64,000 nt of DNA from Cytobacillus depressus (GCF_008923245.1 NZ_WBOS01000001.1:930001-994000); one strand, 5' to 3'; numbered from the stretch's first letter, positions 19,715-30,079 are shown. Numbers and translations: made by a program. The notes: generated from the sequence alone by a model not told the origin.

Positions 19715-20329
19715 ATGCAATATGTAAATCATCTTATAGAACATTACGGCTACTTCGGAATCATACTCGCGTTAATTGGAGGGATAATTGGCCTTCCGAT
19801 TCCTGATGAGGTCCTACTTACATACGTTGGATTTAATGTATTTCAAGGACATCTTGCTTACATCCCCGCTTTACTCAGTGCGTATACCGGGGCAATTGGC
19901 GGAATATCTTTAAGTTACTTTTTAGGAATCAAGCTAGGTTTGCCTTTTTTACATAAGTTCGGTCCAAAAATTCATATTAATGAGAAAAAGATTAATAAAG
20001 CAAAAAAACTATTTCAAAAATTCGGTCCGTTTCTGCTTTTTATTGGTTTCTTTATCCCTGGGGTTCGTCATATCACTGCTTATCTAGCAGGTATTAACAG
20101 TTACTCCTTTAAAAAATTTGCCCTTTTTGCCTATTTAGGTGCCATATTCTGGAGTTCCACTTTTATTACAGCAGGAAAGCTTTTAGGAAAAAATTGGCGT
20201 AATGTAGAAAAACTGTTTTCTAAATTTAGCATGGTGATTATTCCTATTGTTTTGATTTTGATTGCAATATTTGTTTATTTCTATTGGAGAAAGAAAAGAG
20301 TTTTAAAAAACAAAGAGGTGTACAAGTAA
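19715..20329 (+). CDS. DedA family membrane protein
   Basis: A 204-residue SNARE-associated/DedA (VTT-domain) protein. It has an N-terminal hydrophobic helix with GLPIPDEVLLTYVGF, the arginine-containing FIPGVRHITAYLAG segment, and C-terminal membrane helices with a basic tail. DedA proteins include lipid flippases for undecaprenyl phosphate and phosphatidylethanolamine; the substrate here is unknown. I chose the ATG at 19715 because GGTGGGG precedes it; a GTG 21 bp upstream is less likely. Confidence 0.88.
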   Translation: MQYVNHLIEHYGYFGIILALIGGIIGLPIPDEVLLTYVGFNVFQGHLAYIPALLSAYTGAIGGISLSYFLGIKLGLPFLHKFGPKIHINEKKINKAKKLFQKFGPFLLFIGFFIPGVRHITAYLAGINSYSFKKFALFAYLGAIFWSSTFITAGKLLGKNWRNVEKLFSKFSMVIIPIVLILIAIFVYFYWRKKRVLKNKEVYK

Positions 20330-20421
20330 TAACGAAATACAATATTTGAATTTCCAAGGCGACTTTTCTCATAATTCAATCAAAAATGTAGTAAGAATAG
20401 AATGTGAGGAGGAGTTGCAGA

Positions 20422-20688
20422 ATGAACTATTTCATCGCTATCATGAAAACCGTTGATCCTATTAAGGACGAGGCCATACGTAAGGAGCATATTGATTATT
20501 TGAATGATTTAATTGAGAGAGGAAAAATTATCACGAAAGGTCCTTTTACAGATCATACTGGAGGATTGATTATTTTTCGTGCAGAAACTATGGAGGAAGC
20601 CTGGCAGCTTGCCGAAAAAGATCCCGCTGCGATTGAAAGAACACGTGAATTTACTATTAAAGAATGGAAAAGCACTCTTAATATTTAG
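20422..20688 (+). CDS. YciI family protein
   Basis: An 88-residue ferredoxin-like alpha+beta barrel protein with the YciI pattern: MNYFIAIMKTVDP, an HIDYLNDLIERGKIITKGPF segment and EAWQLAEKDP. GAGGAG precedes the ATG at 20422. Some YciI proteins have a His/Asp hydrolase or dehalogenase-like site, but no function can be given. A promoter may lie in the 92 bp after the DedA gene. Confidence 0.8.
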   Translation: MNYFIAIMKTVDPIKDEAIRKEHIDYLNDLIERGKIITKGPFTDHTGGLIIFRAETMEEAWQLAEKDPAAIERTREFTIKEWKSTLNI

Positions 20689-20698
20689 CCTTCTAAAC

Positions 20699-20742
20699 AA
20701 AAGGTAGAGTGTCCTCTTTATTGAGAGCACTCTACTTTGCAA
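20699..20742. terminator. Bidirectional terminator between the yciI-like gene and argH
   Basis: GTAGAGTG (20704-20711) and CACTCTAC (20728-20735) arms with further partial pairing inside. T-rich sequence follows on the minus strand. Confidence 0.7.
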
Positions 20743-20743
20743 T

Positions 20744-22123
20744 TTACTTCTTCGCCATTAAATCCTTCGCTTTCTTAATTGCAATCATAATTTGTTCAAA
20801 GCCAGTCCCCCCAGCACTATCCCGTCTCTTCACTGCTGTGGCTGGATCAAGAACTTCATAAATATCTTTTTCGAATAATGGATGTGCTTCTACGAACTCT
20901 TCTAGCGATAAATCAGCAAGATAGCAGCCTTTGTTTACACATGTTAAAACTAACTTCCCGACAATTTCATGTGCCTCCCTGAAAGGAATGCCTTTGCTTG
21001 ATAAGTAATCAGCAAGCTCGGTTGCATTCGAAAAATCAGTTTTTGTCGCCTTTTCCATTTGATTCTTATTCACAGTCATTGTACGGATCATGCCAGCAAA
21101 TATTTTAAGAGAGCCCGTCACTGTTTTTACCGTATCAAACATGCCTTCCTTATCCTCTTGCATATCCTTGTTGTAAGCAAGCGGCAAACCTTTTAATACT
21201 GTAAGAAGACCCATTAAGTCTCCATAAACTCGGCCCGTTTTTCCGCGGATTAGCTCTGCCATATCCGGATTTTTCTTTTGCGGCATAATGCTGCTGCCCG
21301 TTGCGAAGCTATCATCAAGGTCAATAAATTTAAATTCTTGACTGGACCAAAGAATAAACTCTTCACTTAATCTTGATAAATGCATCATTAAAATCGAGCT
21401 GCCAGATAAAAATTCCAAAATGAAATCACGGTCACTAACTGCATCCAAACTATTTTCGTAAATCCCTTCAAATCCAAGCAATTCTGCGCTTAAATGACGA
21501 TCGATAGGGAATGTTGTTCCCGCAAGCGCTCCAGCGCCTAACGGGGACACATTAATTCTTTTTACACTTTCAGCGAAACGTTCTTTATCACGTTCAAGCA
21601 TCCAAAAATAAGCCATTAAATGATGAGAAAATGATATTGGCTGCGCTCTTTGAAGATGTGTATAGCCTGGCATCAATGTTTCAATATTTGCCGCTGCCTG
21701 TTCTAATAAAGCCAGCTGCATTTCTTCAATCAGCTCGATAATGATTTGGACTTGCTTGCGTAAATATAAATGCATGTCGGTAGCAACCTGATCATTACGG
21801 CTGCGTGCCGTATGGAGCTTTCCGCCAACAGGACCAACAAGCTCCGTTAAATAGCTTTCTAGATTCATATGGATATCTTCTAGCTTAACGGAAAAGCTTA
21901 GCTCATCGTATGCAGCTTTTTCTTTCAATTGCTCAAGGCCATTTTTTATTTGACTCGCTTCAGCCTCGGAGATGATTCCGCACTTCGAAAGCATCGTGAC
22001 ATGAGCAATGCTCCCCTCAATGTCCTCCAGAACTAATTCCTGGTCAAAGGAGATCGAGGCGCCAAATTCATCTACCCATTCCTCGGCTGATTTTGAAAAA
22101 CGGCCGCCCCATAATTTTTTCAC
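20744..22123 (-). CDS. argH: Argininosuccinate lyase
   Basis: The last step of arginine synthesis: argininosuccinate to arginine and fumarate. The 459-residue protein starts [16 protein letters not shown]. It has [13 protein letters not shown], the TxxH motif in [11 protein letters not shown], and the family signature [12 protein letters not shown] (about 276-287). The GTG start at 22123 overlaps the argG stop (GTGA), with AAGAAGGTGA as ribosome site, so it is translationally coupled to argG. Confidence 0.97.
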   Translation of the reverse strand: MKKLWGGRFSKSAEEWVDEFGASISFDQELVLEDIEGSIAHVTMLSKCGIISEAEASQIKNGLEQLKEKAAYDELSFSVKLEDIHMNLESYLTELVGPVGGKLHTARSRNDQVATDMHLYLRKQVQIIIELIEEMQLALLEQAAANIETLMPGYTHLQRAQPISFSHHLMAYFWMLERDKERFAESVKRINVSPLGAGALAGTTFPIDRHLSAELLGFEGIYENSLDAVSDRDFILEFLSGSSILMMHLSRLSEEFILWSSQEFKFIDLDDSFATGSSIMPQKKNPDMAELIRGKTGRVYGDLMGLLTVLKGLPLAYNKDMQEDKEGMFDTVKTVTGSLKIFAGMIRTMTVNKNQMEKATKTDFSNATELADYLSSKGIPFREAHEIVGKLVLTCVNKGCYLADLSLEEFVEAHPLFEKDIYEVLDPATAVKRRDSAGGTGFEQIMIAIKKAKDLMAKK

Positions 22124-23328
22124 ATTGTCACCTTCTTGTTTTGTTGAACAATGCTTTGTACCTTTGTCGGTAAGCCCCAAAGCTTAATAAAGCCAACTGC
22201 TGCATTGTGATCAAATTCATCATCAGATGTATAAGTAGCAAGCTTTTCATCGTATAAAGAATATGGAGATTTTCTTCCTTCTACGATTGCATGGCCTTTA
22301 AATAGCTTCACACGAACTGTCCCTGTTACATACGCTTGTGTCTCTTTTAAGAATGCAGCTAATGCTGTTCTTAATGGAGAGAACCATAATCCTTCATAAA
22401 TAAGCTCAGCAATTTTCTTCTCAATATTTGGTTTAAAGTGAGCCACTTCTTTAACAAGAGTTAAGTCTTCAAGCTCTTTATGTGCTTTAATTAGTGTCAT
22501 TGCACCTGGACACTCGTATACTTCACGCGATTTAATCCCAACAAGACGATTTTCAACATGGTCGATACGGCCAACACCATGCTTGCCTGCAAGTGAATTC
22601 AGCTCCAAAATAATGTCTGCTAATGAATATTTCTTTCCGTTCAAGCTTACTGGAACACCTTGGTCAAATTCGATTTCAACAACATCTGGTGTGTCAGGAG
22701 CATTTTCAAGGCTTGAAGTTAGCTCATATGCTTCTTCCGGCGGTGCTGCCCAAGGATCCTCTAAAATTCCGCACTCATTGCTTCTTCCCCATAAATTTTG
22801 GTCAATTGAAAAAGGAGAATCAAGATTGATAGGAATTGGAATATTCTTTTGTTTTGCATATTCAATTTCTTCTTCACGCGACCATTTCCACTCACGAACA
22901 GGAGCTAAAACTTCTAAGTCTGGATTTAATGCATGAATAGCCACTTCAAAACGAACTTGGTCATTTCCTTTCCCTGTACATCCATGGGCTACAGCCACAG
23001 CCCCTTCTTTTTCAGCCACTTCGACTAGCTTTTTTGCAATAAGCGGACGGGAAAGTGCAGAAACTAACGGATATACTCCTTCATATAATGCATGCGCTTG
23101 AAGGGCCATTAATGCATAATCATTCGCAAACTCTTCTTTGGCATCAATCACATACGATTCAACTGCACCAACTGTTAATGCTTTTTGCTGAATGAAGTTT
23201 AAATCCTTTCCTTCACCCACATCTAAACAACAGGCAACAACAGAATAACCTTGCTCTTCTAACCATTTAATCGCTACTGAAGTATCTAATCCGCCTGAAT
23301 AGGCAAGCACAATTTTGGGATTTGACAT
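22120..23328 (-). CDS. argG: Argininosuccinate synthase
   Basis: Joins citrulline and aspartate using ATP. The 402-residue protein has the ATP-pyrophosphatase P-loop [11 protein letters not shown] (about 9-19) and the family stretches [14 protein letters not shown] and [13 protein letters not shown]. The ATG at 23328 follows AGGAGG. It heads argGH and lies behind a good promoter with ARG-box-like sites. Confidence 0.97.
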   Translation of the reverse strand: MSNPKIVLAYSGGLDTSVAIKWLEEQGYSVVACCLDVGEGKDLNFIQQKALTVGAVESYVIDAKEEFANDYALMALQAHALYEGVYPLVSALSRPLIAKKLVEVAEKEGAVAVAHGCTGKGNDQVRFEVAIHALNPDLEVLAPVREWKWSREEEIEYAKQKNIPIPINLDSPFSIDQNLWGRSNECGILEDPWAAPPEEAYELTSSLENAPDTPDVVEIEFDQGVPVSLNGKKYSLADIILELNSLAGKHGVGRIDHVENRLVGIKSREVYECPGAMTLIKAHKELEDLTLVKEVAHFKPNIEKKIAELIYEGLWFSPLRTALAAFLKETQAYVTGTVRVKLFKGHAIVEGRKSPYSLYDEKLATYTSDDEFDHNAAVGFIKLWGLPTKVQSIVQQNKKVTM

Positions 23329-23350
23329 GATAAAATTCCTCCTAATATTA

Positions 23351-23392
23351 ATGTATATTTATACAACACATATAATGTTTATTCATTTTTTG
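23351..23392 (-). promoter_or_regulatory. Candidate tandem ARG boxes (ArgR/AhrC operator)
   Basis: On the minus strand, AATGAATAAACATTATAT and, 22 bp further on, TGTATAAATATACATTAA resemble the B. subtilis ARG box (CATGAATAAAAATTCAAG). They lie between the argG -10 (23403-23408) and the start codon, where ArgR could repress. A third weaker match is at 23445-23464. Confidence 0.5.
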
Positions 23393-23402
23393 ATGTGATA
23401 AT

Positions 23403-23430
23403 ATTATCATAGATTAAAATTAAAAATCAA
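23403..23430 (-). promoter_or_regulatory. argGH promoter
   Basis: The minus strand has TTGATT, a 16-bp spacer, then GATAAT, about 75 bp upstream of the argG ATG. The match to sigma-A is good. Confidence 0.55.
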
Positions 23431-23475
23431 TACTTATTCGTAAAATGTATAAAAATAAATTCATATTTTTTTATA

Positions 23476-23520
23476 TAATAAGAAAGAAGCAGAATCGGAG
23501 GAAATTCTGCTTCTTTCTTC
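23476..23520 (-). terminator. Terminator of the serine hydrolase gene
   Basis: A 15-bp stem (AGAAAGAAGCAGAAT at 23481-23495 with its complement at 23504-23518) directly past the stop codon. Confidence 0.85.
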
Positions 23521-24929
23521 TATTGAATCATTGCCTCATAAATAGCAGTGATAATACTTCCATATTGACTTATATCATATGTGTCTCCATAAAATTTGTT
23601 TGAATCGGCTATTGGATCAATTACAGGGGAATGCTTTTTATTTGTTAATAACGCGATACCTAAATTATTTTCCCTATCTATAACAGTTATCGTTCCGGTC
23701 CACCCTGTATGCCCTATTACATTTTTGTTTGCATATTCACTAAACATCCATTTCATACTTTCATCCGCATTAATTCTCCATCCTAAGCCATATGTAGGAT
23801 TCAGATCGTTTGGTTTAACAAATAGATCAATCGTTTCCTTATCAAAAAGTTTCACCTTACCATATCCTCCGTCATTAAGCATGACTTGGAGCAAAACTGC
23901 AAGGTCACCGGTTGTAGAAAATAAGCCTGCGTGTCCAGAAACGCCCCCCATAGAATAGAAAGATTTCTCATCGTGAACTTCTCCTTGCAGAGTATGCGTT
24001 CTAATATTCGGGAACGAAATGACTCCATCACGCGTATTTCCTATTAACTCAGTAGCCGCAAAATCCTTTTCTTTATAACCTTTAGTAAGCGGATTGAACA
24101 ATGTTGATTTTAGCCCTAACGGTTTATAAATATTCATTTCAACATATTGATCTAATTGCTGTCCTGTCACTTTTTCAATAATAAAACCAAGAAGCATATA
24201 ATCAATATCGCTATAAATTTGAGAGGTTCCCGGTTCATATTGCAGCGGAGTTTTTAAAATCATTTCTAAAGTGGTATTACGATCTTGTGAATATAACTCA
24301 CCTGCTCTGACTGGATTATGGTAATGGACACTTGAAGGAAAGCCTGCTGAGTGATGAAGAAGGTCAATGATGCGAAGTTGATCTTTCCCCTTAATTTTAT
24401 CTGCTAAGTTATCTGTAAAATTTGGGAAGTAGTATTGGATTTTTTGGTTTATATCAATTTTCCCTTCACTTACTAAATGCTGTAGCGCATAGTTTACAGA
24501 ATACATTTTTGTATTAGATGCTAAATCAAACACCGTATCAATTTTCATTTTTTGAGGATGTTTAAGAAGATTATTTCCATCATACTTTTTTGCATAGCCA
24601 TATGCTGCATTTTTAACTATTTTTCCATCTTTTACTATCACAAGTGCTGCTCCAGGGAATCCATTTTTAATTTCTTCTTCGATTAGTCTATCAACATTTC
24701 GTAACTTTTCGGATGAAAAGCCAGCTTCTTCAGCTTCTTCAGCTTTTCCAGCATTCTTTAAAGTTGGATACTTAACTTTCCCCTTCTCAATATTATTCTT
24801 TTCAAAATTCAGTCTAGAAGGTAAAGCTTCAGTTTCTACTGTTGCTTTAGTAACCCCAAATGAAGACCAAGGTATCAATATTCCTAGAGCAAAAATAACT
24901 ACTAGTAGTCTGCAATAAAAGCCTTTCAT
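23520..24929 (-). CDS. Secreted/anchored serine hydrolase, PBP4B-like class C beta-lactamase fold
   Basis: A 469-residue protein with an N-terminal signal or anchor segment (about 6-25), a low-complexity spacer with AEEAEEAG, and a beta-lactamase-related domain from about 72. The nucleophile motif is S138-N-T-K141. A YSDIDY motif matches the Y-x-D/N element, and HTGWTGT replaces the KTG box. This fits the YbbE/YfeW (PBP4B) group of D-Ala-D-Ala-type peptidases and esterases. Peptidoglycan-linked activity is inference. GGAGGAG precedes the ATG. It stands alone between argG and a small unknown gene. Confidence 0.8.
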   Translation of the reverse strand: MKGFYCRLLVVIFALGILIPWSSFGVTKATVETEALPSRLNFEKNNIEKGKVKYPTLKNAGKAEEAEEAGFSSEKLRNVDRLIEEEIKNGFPGAALVIVKDGKIVKNAAYGYAKKYDGNNLLKHPQKMKIDTVFDLASNTKMYSVNYALQHLVSEGKIDINQKIQYYFPNFTDNLADKIKGKDQLRIIDLLHHSAGFPSSVHYHNPVRAGELYSQDRNTTLEMILKTPLQYEPGTSQIYSDIDYMLLGFIIEKVTGQQLDQYVEMNIYKPLGLKSTLFNPLTKGYKEKDFAATELIGNTRDGVISFPNIRTHTLQGEVHDEKSFYSMGGVSGHAGLFSTTGDLAVLLQVMLNDGGYGKVKLFDKETIDLFVKPNDLNPTYGLGWRINADESMKWMFSEYANKNVIGHTGWTGTITVIDRENNLGIALLTNKKHSPVIDPIADSNKFYGDTYDISQYGSIITAIYEAMIQ

Positions 24930-25214
24930 TTTTCTCCTCCTCCAAATATCAGAATATTCATAAAACCATTTTCATCTTATACGAAGCCCTATCTCTTGTA
25001 AATGCATCATGGAAAAAATAGTTCATTTTTCAAACCAATTAGTATGATTGAACTAAAAACCAGGAGCTCTATAGAAAAAATATAGTTATTTAGTTTCAGT
25101 AGGTGCACTTTGATAAATGTTTAAGATAAAAATGGAAGTAAATAATCCAATTCCATGGAAGGTGCGATCTCCTTATAGTAGAATGGAGTCAATAAATATT
25201 TGGGGGATTTTATT

Positions 25215-25529
25215 ATGGTCGAGTATTTCACACATGATGAGCGGCTTGGCATTTCCATTCCTTCATTCGATTGGAATTGGGGGCAATATCCTGAACATGT
25301 TCAGCAAACAATTTTGTATCAGTGGGAGAAGATTAGAGGGAAAATTCCTGATCGGATTGCTGAGCTTGAGGAATTTATTAATATGAAGCAGGCACAGCTT
25401 TCTGATGAAGGAAATTTTATTAAATCTTGCGAATTGAACAGCGAAATTTCCGAGCTGGCCTCCATTATTAACGATCTCTGGCTGTGGTACCGAACGAATC
25501 AAGATATTTCGGAGAAAGTGCATTTATAA
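25215..25529 (+). CDS. Conserved-looking small protein, unknown (104 aa)
   Basis: Starts MVEYFTHDERLGISIPSFDW and is soluble. It is rich in aromatic residues (WNWGQYP; LWLWYR) in two clusters around a Glu/Lys-rich helical middle. The ATG at 25215 follows TTGGGGGATTTT. A strong terminator lies directly after the stop, so it is a complete transcription unit. I do not recognise the family. Confidence 0.7.
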   Translation: MVEYFTHDERLGISIPSFDWNWGQYPEHVQQTILYQWEKIRGKIPDRIAELEEFINMKQAQLSDEGNFIKSCELNSEISELASIINDLWLWYRTNQDISEKVHL

Positions 25530-25531
25530 AC

Positions 25532-25573
25532 AAAAGAAAAAATCCTTTCCGCCGAAAGGATTTTTTCTTTTCA
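25532..25573. terminator. Bidirectional terminator
   Basis: A perfect 18-bp stem with a CGCC loop (25532-25549 with 25554-25571), between the small unknown gene and moaB. Confidence 0.95.
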
Positions 25574-25576
25574 TCT

Positions 25577-26089
25577 CTATAAGTCTTTTTTCAATTCTCT
25601 TACAACATGCCCTAACTCAGGCAAAATTAGCTTATTCATCGCTAACCGCACAGCACCAGAAGAGCCTGGTGTTGAAAAGACGGCTTTATTTTTTACAACA
25701 CCAGCGGCCGCTCTTGAAAGAATTGCGGCAGAGCCAATATCCTCATGATAACTAAGCATGCGAAAAAGCTCGCCAAAACCATCTATTTCTTTATCAAATA
25801 ATTCTTTTACCGTTTCGATTGTAATGTCTCGAAGGGCAATGCCTGTTCCGCCATTCGTTAAGACGACATCGATTTCTGGATCCTCACAGCCCTTTAGTAC
25901 TTCAGCGCGTAACTGATCCTTAATGTCTTTAACAATGACATAATCCTTTACTGTATGCCCAGCTTCTTGCAATCGGTCGATCATGAGTTTCCCGCTTTTA
26001 TCCGATTCCTTATCGCGTGTATCACTCACAGTAATTACTTTACAGACAACGTGTTTTGGAGCTTCTTTCTTATGCTCAATTGTACTCAA
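25577..26089 (-). CDS. moaB: Molybdenum cofactor biosynthesis protein MoaB
   Basis: A 170-residue MoCF-fold protein of the MogA/MoaB family, which adenylates molybdopterin. Signature stretches are VITVSDTRD, VLTNGGTGIALRD and the C-terminal FSTPGSSGAVRLAM. The TTG at 26089 follows AAAGGAG. It overlaps the upstream EcsC gene by 14 bp. No other Mo-cofactor gene is in the window. Confidence 0.93.
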   Translation of the reverse strand: MSTIEHKKEAPKHVVCKVITVSDTRDKESDKSGKLMIDRLQEAGHTVKDYVIVKDIKDQLRAEVLKGCEDPEIDVVLTNGGTGIALRDITIETVKELFDKEIDGFGELFRMLSYHEDIGSAAILSRAAAGVVKNKAVFSTPGSSGAVRLAMNKLILPELGHVVRELKKDL

Positions 26090-26924
26090 GCGTTTCTTCT
26101 CCTTTCTTATGCAAATAGCGATATTGATAATATTTATGTGCGAATTCGGTTACTTTTCTAGTTAGCTGATAATTCGTCCCTGCTCCGATTGCCATACTGA
26201 CTAAAGGAATGCCTTGAATATACTTGTTGCGGAATGTCAAAATGGCCATGCCTTTCAATAATTGCTTCATTGGCTGCTCAAGCCATGTCACATCAGTAAT
26301 TTCTTCTTTTCCCTCGTAAAAATAATCATCTTGATTATGCAGATCGCTAATTAACTCTTCCCAAGCGGCCCTTTGCATGCGAACTGGTAGTGTAGCTGCA
26401 TGAAAAACTTTCAAGGAACTCATCATTTCAAAAGGAGTATTTACTTCAATCCCATATACTAGAGCAACTAATTGAACTGCACGCAAATTAATGACGGCCA
26501 TTGCCGGAAGATCCGCTCCAAGCATAAGTGAGCTCCCTGTTCCCGCCATCCCGCCTTGGGCGAATGAATATAGACGGTGGCGGGCAATTTGCTGTTCGGC
26601 TATGTATTGTAGCTGGTCAATACTCAACAATCGTAAATCTTTTATCCCTTCAATTTGATCGTTAAAAACACGCCCAGCCATTAAAATCCGTTCTTTTGCA
26701 TCTAATTGAAGCTGAGAACCTTGTATAAGAGCGTGAAGATGAAACAGCCAGTTATCGAGAGTTGCAAAAAATTGCTCCTGAATACGATCTGGAAGTAAGG
26801 AAAAAGATTTTTCCAAGTATTTTTCATATGTTAATACAAGATCATTAGGTTCGTAGCTGAATAATTTATATTCCCACTCTTGAATTTCGAACCAGACTTT
26901 TTTCTCTCGTACGGTCATTGCCAT
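26076..26924 (-). CDS. EcsC family protein
   Basis: A 282-residue protein of the EcsC family. It has WFEIQEWE near the start, a central GGMAGTGSSLMLGADLPAMAVINLRAVQLVALVYGI-like hydrophobic region, and the C-terminal GIPLVSMAIGAGTNYQLTRKV stretch. B. subtilis EcsC is encoded with the EcsAB ABC transporter, but this copy is not beside ecsAB. The ATG at 26924 is preceded by GGAGGAA; an earlier ATG overlaps that site. Confidence 0.85.
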   Translation of the reverse strand: MAMTVREKKVWFEIQEWEYKLFSYEPNDLVLTYEKYLEKSFSLLPDRIQEQFFATLDNWLFHLHALIQGSQLQLDAKERILMAGRVFNDQIEGIKDLRLLSIDQLQYIAEQQIARHRLYSFAQGGMAGTGSSLMLGADLPAMAVINLRAVQLVALVYGIEVNTPFEMMSSLKVFHAATLPVRMQRAAWEELISDLHNQDDYFYEGKEEITDVTWLEQPMKQLLKGMAILTFRNKYIQGIPLVSMAIGAGTNYQLTRKVTEFAHKYYQYRYLHKKGEETLEYN

Positions 26925-27009
26925 GCAGTATTCCTCCATTCAATGTTTTTTAAAGGAATTTATCGAGCGAGCTCAGGTAATATGGGCGTAAATCTGCCTT
27001 GGCGAATTT

Positions 27010-27040
27010 TATTATAGTATAGCATAACTAAAATGGGAAT
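27010..27040 (-). promoter_or_regulatory. Candidate promoter of the ecsC-like gene and moaB
   Basis: The minus strand has TTCCCA, about 17 bp, then TATAAT. A near-consensus -10 but weak -35. Confidence 0.35.
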
Positions 27041-27044
27041 TTCT

Positions 27045-28238
27045 TCATTGTATATTGGCTAATCTGATAACATCGCGGGCAATCATTACTTCTTCATTCG
27101 TTGGAATGACAAGTACTTTAACCGGAGAATGTGGGAAGTTAATAAATATTTCCTCTCCCCGTACTCTATTTAAATCCGGATCCCAATAGATTCCCATAAA
27201 TTCTAGCCCCTTTAATATCCGCTCACGGATGACATCGCTGTTTTCTCCAATTCCAGCAGTAAAAATGATAGCGTCCACCCCTGACATTCGGGCAGCGTAT
27301 GAACCTATATATTTATGAATTTTATTAGCAAACACTTCGAGTGCTAATTCCGCCCTTTCATTTCCATCCTCTGCTTCTGTTTCAATATCACGCATATCAC
27401 TTGAAAACCCAGATAATGCAAGCATGCCGCTCTTTTTGTTTAATATATCTAATACTTCGTCAGCTGTTTTATTTGTTTTTTCCATAATAAAAGGGATTAA
27501 CGCTGGATCGATATTTCCCGACCGTGTTCCCATCGTTACACCAGCAAGCGGAGTGAATCCCATGGACGTATCAAGCGATTTCCCACCTTGAATAGCCGCG
27601 ATGCTTGCTCCATTCCCAAGATGACAGGAAATTAACCTTAATTGACTAAGCGAGCGGCCGAGCATGATGGCAGCACGCTGTGATACGTATTTATGGGATG
27701 TGCCATGAAATCCATATTTTCGGATGTGATATCTTTTGTAATATTCATATGGGAGACTATATAAGAAAGAGCTCTCCGGCATCGTTTGATGGAAAGCTGT
27801 ATCAAATACGGCTACTGTAGGTATATTTGGGAGCACTTGCTTAAATGCTTTAATTCCCGCAAGATTTGCTGGATTATGGAGAGGCGCAAGCTCCGAATAA
27901 GCTGCAATTTTTTCCTGTACCTCATCAGTAATAACAGCCGAGTCCGTAAACTCCTCTCCTCCATGAGCGACCCGATGGCCAATGCCTTCAATTTCATTTA
28001 ATGAATGAATAATGTTTAATGATGTTAATTTATTTAGTAAAAGAGAAACAGCTACTTCATGATTGGGGATATCAACTATTTCTTTTATTTTTTCTCCATT
28101 TGCAACGATATTAAATAGACCATTCTTCAGTCCAATCCGCTCAATTAATCCTTTTGTAATGACCTTTTCACTCGGCATATCAAATAATTGAAACTTCACC
28201 GAAGAACTGCCGGCGTTTATCGCTATGATGATTGCCAT
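27045..28238 (-). CDS. ackA: Acetate kinase
   Basis: Interconverts acetyl phosphate plus ADP and acetate plus ATP in overflow metabolism. The 397-residue protein has [59 protein letters not shown] and FTAGIGENS. The ATG at 28238 follows AAAAAGGAGCG. It is downstream of ytxK and tpx, the same order as B. subtilis. I saw no clear cre site in its upstream 135 bp and no terminator after it. Confidence 0.97.
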   Translation of the reverse strand: MAIIIAINAGSSSVKFQLFDMPSEKVITKGLIERIGLKNGLFNIVANGEKIKEIVDIPNHEVAVSLLLNKLTSLNIIHSLNEIEGIGHRVAHGGEEFTDSAVITDEVQEKIAAYSELAPLHNPANLAGIKAFKQVLPNIPTVAVFDTAFHQTMPESSFLYSLPYEYYKRYHIRKYGFHGTSHKYVSQRAAIMLGRSLSQLRLISCHLGNGASIAAIQGGKSLDTSMGFTPLAGVTMGTRSGNIDPALIPFIMEKTNKTADEVLDILNKKSGMLALSGFSSDMRDIETEAEDGNERAELALEVFANKIHKYIGSYAARMSGVDAIIFTAGIGENSDVIRERILKGLEFMGIYWDPDLNRVRGEEIFINFPHSPVKVLVIPTNEEVMIARDVIRLANIQ

Positions 28239-28337
28239 TTTTTCTAACGCTCCTTTTTACATTCACACTAATAGTAGTTATCCCTTATTTTGTGCAACAC
28301 GGACTTTTTTTCTCTTTAGATATTAAAGTAAAAAGCT

Positions 28338-28377
28338 TGATATGAAGAAAGAAGCCTAAAAATCTGGCTTCTTTCTA
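28338..28377 (-). terminator. Terminator of ytxK
   Basis: GAAAGAAGCC and GGCTTCTTTC arms with a 9-nt loop; overlaps the ytxK stop codon. Confidence 0.75.
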
Positions 28378-29358
28378 CTTATTTTCTTTATACCAACCAT
28401 CAATTTTTTGCAGGATTTTTTCTACTTCATTAGTTTTGGATAAGGTCGGCAGATTAGCAAGCAGTACCTGTTTTGGGGGCTTCACATCTTCGCCCTTCTT
28501 TTGAAGAATAAAAATACTTTTGGCTGCCTTCTCATTTTTAAATAATGAAAGCGGTAATTGTAAAAGAGCTTGAATATTTGCGTGCCTCTTTATATATTCG
28601 TGAAGCTTTGGTGCCTGCTCACTTTCAAATAAAGTATTAGGAACGATGAAAAATAAATATCCTCCCTCTTTAATATGGCGCATACTTTGCTCTATAAACA
28701 AATGGTGTGCATATGTATGACCTTGATCAGCCTTTATTTCATATTCAGCGGCTCTTACATCATTTGGATAGTAGCCTACAGGCAGATCACTAACTACAGC
28801 ATCCGCTTCTTCAATAAACAGTGGCTCTAAACTGTCTTGATTGAAAAATTGGATCGGATGCGCCTGTAAATTGGCATTAACATAACTAAGCTTAATTAAA
28901 ATATCATCAATATCAATGCCAGTCGCCTGAACATTTTTGTTTTGCTGCTGATTGATAACTGTTGTTAATAAATTTCCCGTACCCACTGCTGGGTCCAAAA
29001 GATGAAAGTCATTTTTGGGCACAAATTTATTTACTAAATATCCAATGAGTAATCCAACTGCGTCAGGCGTCATTTGGTGATTCGGCTGAATGATCTCCTT
29101 CATTCCTTTAAGAATAGCAAGCTGAAAGGATTTGCGAATATCTTCTTTAGAAAACATTTCAAGATTAATGGTTTTATAACTGTTTTTTAATCTTTTTTCC
29201 GTTATTTCGCTTAATTCTTCTTGAATGACACTACCATGAAAAATATTTTCTCCAGTTTCCGCTAGAGCTTCTAAATATGTACATGATAGTTCTTCCTGAA
29301 TAACCATGGCGGTTTCATTGAAAACTGTAAACAATTCCTCAACCGGAGTTCTAGTCAT
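28375..29358 (-). CDS. ytxK: Class I SAM-dependent methyltransferase YtxK
   Basis: A 327-residue protein. The N-terminal 100 residues are helical. The methyltransferase domain has the SAM motif LDPAVGTGNLLTTV (about 118-131) and SDLPVGYYP, which resembles the (N/D/S)PPY catalytic motif of N6-adenine or amino methyltransferases. The family is related to the HsdM-like YtxK group found beside ackA in Bacillus. The substrate is unknown. No specificity subunit or restriction gene is nearby. GGGAGGAA precedes the ATG. Confidence 0.9.
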   Translation of the reverse strand: MTRTPVEELFTVFNETAMVIQEELSCTYLEALAETGENIFHGSVIQEELSEITEKRLKNSYKTINLEMFSKEDIRKSFQLAILKGMKEIIQPNHQMTPDAVGLLIGYLVNKFVPKNDFHLLDPAVGTGNLLTTVINQQQNKNVQATGIDIDDILIKLSYVNANLQAHPIQFFNQDSLEPLFIEEADAVVSDLPVGYYPNDVRAAEYEIKADQGHTYAHHLFIEQSMRHIKEGGYLFFIVPNTLFESEQAPKLHEYIKRHANIQALLQLPLSLFKNEKAAKSIFILQKKGEDVKPPKQVLLANLPTLSKTNEVEKILQKIDGWYKENK

Positions 29359-29437
29359 AATCCGTTCCTCCCGATTCTAATCTACTGTCCTATTTTACAG
29401 GGCTTCCCGGCAGTTCACAAGTTTGATGGTTAGAATA

Positions 29438-29470
29438 TATAAAAAACCCTTGGAAAAAATCCAAGGGCCT
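29438..29470 (-). terminator. Terminator of tpx
   Basis: CCCTTGGA and TCCAAGGG arms, then TTTTTT on the minus strand. Confidence 0.85.
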
Positions 29471-29512
29471 TACATTTATTATTGTCTAGCTGCAGCGTTT
29501 ACGCTTTTCCTA

Positions 29513-30013
29513 TTAATTCGCTTGCTTTGCAGCCTCTACTGCTGCTTCGTAGTTTGGATGGTCAGTTGCTTCGCTTACATATTCTGCGTAAGTAACTGTG
29601 TCATTTGAATCGACAACAAATACAGCACGAGCTAATAGACGAAGTTCTTGGATCGCTACGCCGTATGCTTCCCCAAAGGAAAGATCGCGATGGTCAGAAA
29701 CTGTTTGCACATTTTCGATACCAGCTGCTGCACACCAGCGTTTTTGTGCGAAAGGAAGATCCACACTTACAGTTAAAACTTTGACATTATCTAATTTTGC
29801 AGCTTCTTCGTTAAAACGACGAGTTTGCGCATCGCATACGCCCGTATCAATAGAAGGGACAACGCTAATTAAACGTACTTGTCCTTTGGAGTCAGCAAGA
29901 GTTACTGGTGATAAGTCGTTTGCAAGAACTGTAAATTCAGGAGCTTTATCTCCTACCTTAACCTCATTACCTAATAGTGTTACAGGATTACCTTTAAACG
30001 TAATATTCGCCAT
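29513..30013 (-). CDS. tpx: Thiol peroxidase
   Basis: A 166-residue atypical 2-Cys peroxiredoxin that reduces hydroperoxides. The peroxidatic cysteine is in [14 protein letters not shown] (about residue 60) and the resolving cysteine in KRWCAAAG (about 94). [10 protein letters not shown] closes the protein. I chose the ATG at 30013 (MANITFKG) because AAGGAG lies nine bases upstream; an ATG nine bases earlier abuts that site. It has its own promoter. Confidence 0.96.
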   Translation of the reverse strand: MANITFKGNPVTLLGNEVKVGDKAPEFTVLANDLSPVTLADSKGQVRLISVVPSIDTGVCDAQTRRFNEEAAKLDNVKVLTVSVDLPFAQKRWCAAAGIENVQTVSDHRDLSFGEAYGVAIQELRLLARAVFVVDSNDTVTYAEYVSEATDHPNYEAAVEAAKQAN

Positions 30014-30050
30014 TCGATCCATCTCCTTAAACTAAGTTATGTACATTGTA

Positions 30051-30079
30051 AATATATCTTTTTATGAAAATTTTTGCAA
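30051..30079 (-). promoter_or_regulatory. tpx promoter
   Basis: The minus strand has TTGCAA, a 17-bp spacer, then TATATT, about 40 bp upstream of the start. Confidence 0.55.

Noticed and set aside
25117..25386. Alternative 89-codon frame overlapping the 104-aa gene at 25215
   Set aside because: The 25215 frame has a ribosome site, ends before a terminator and has a more protein-like composition.
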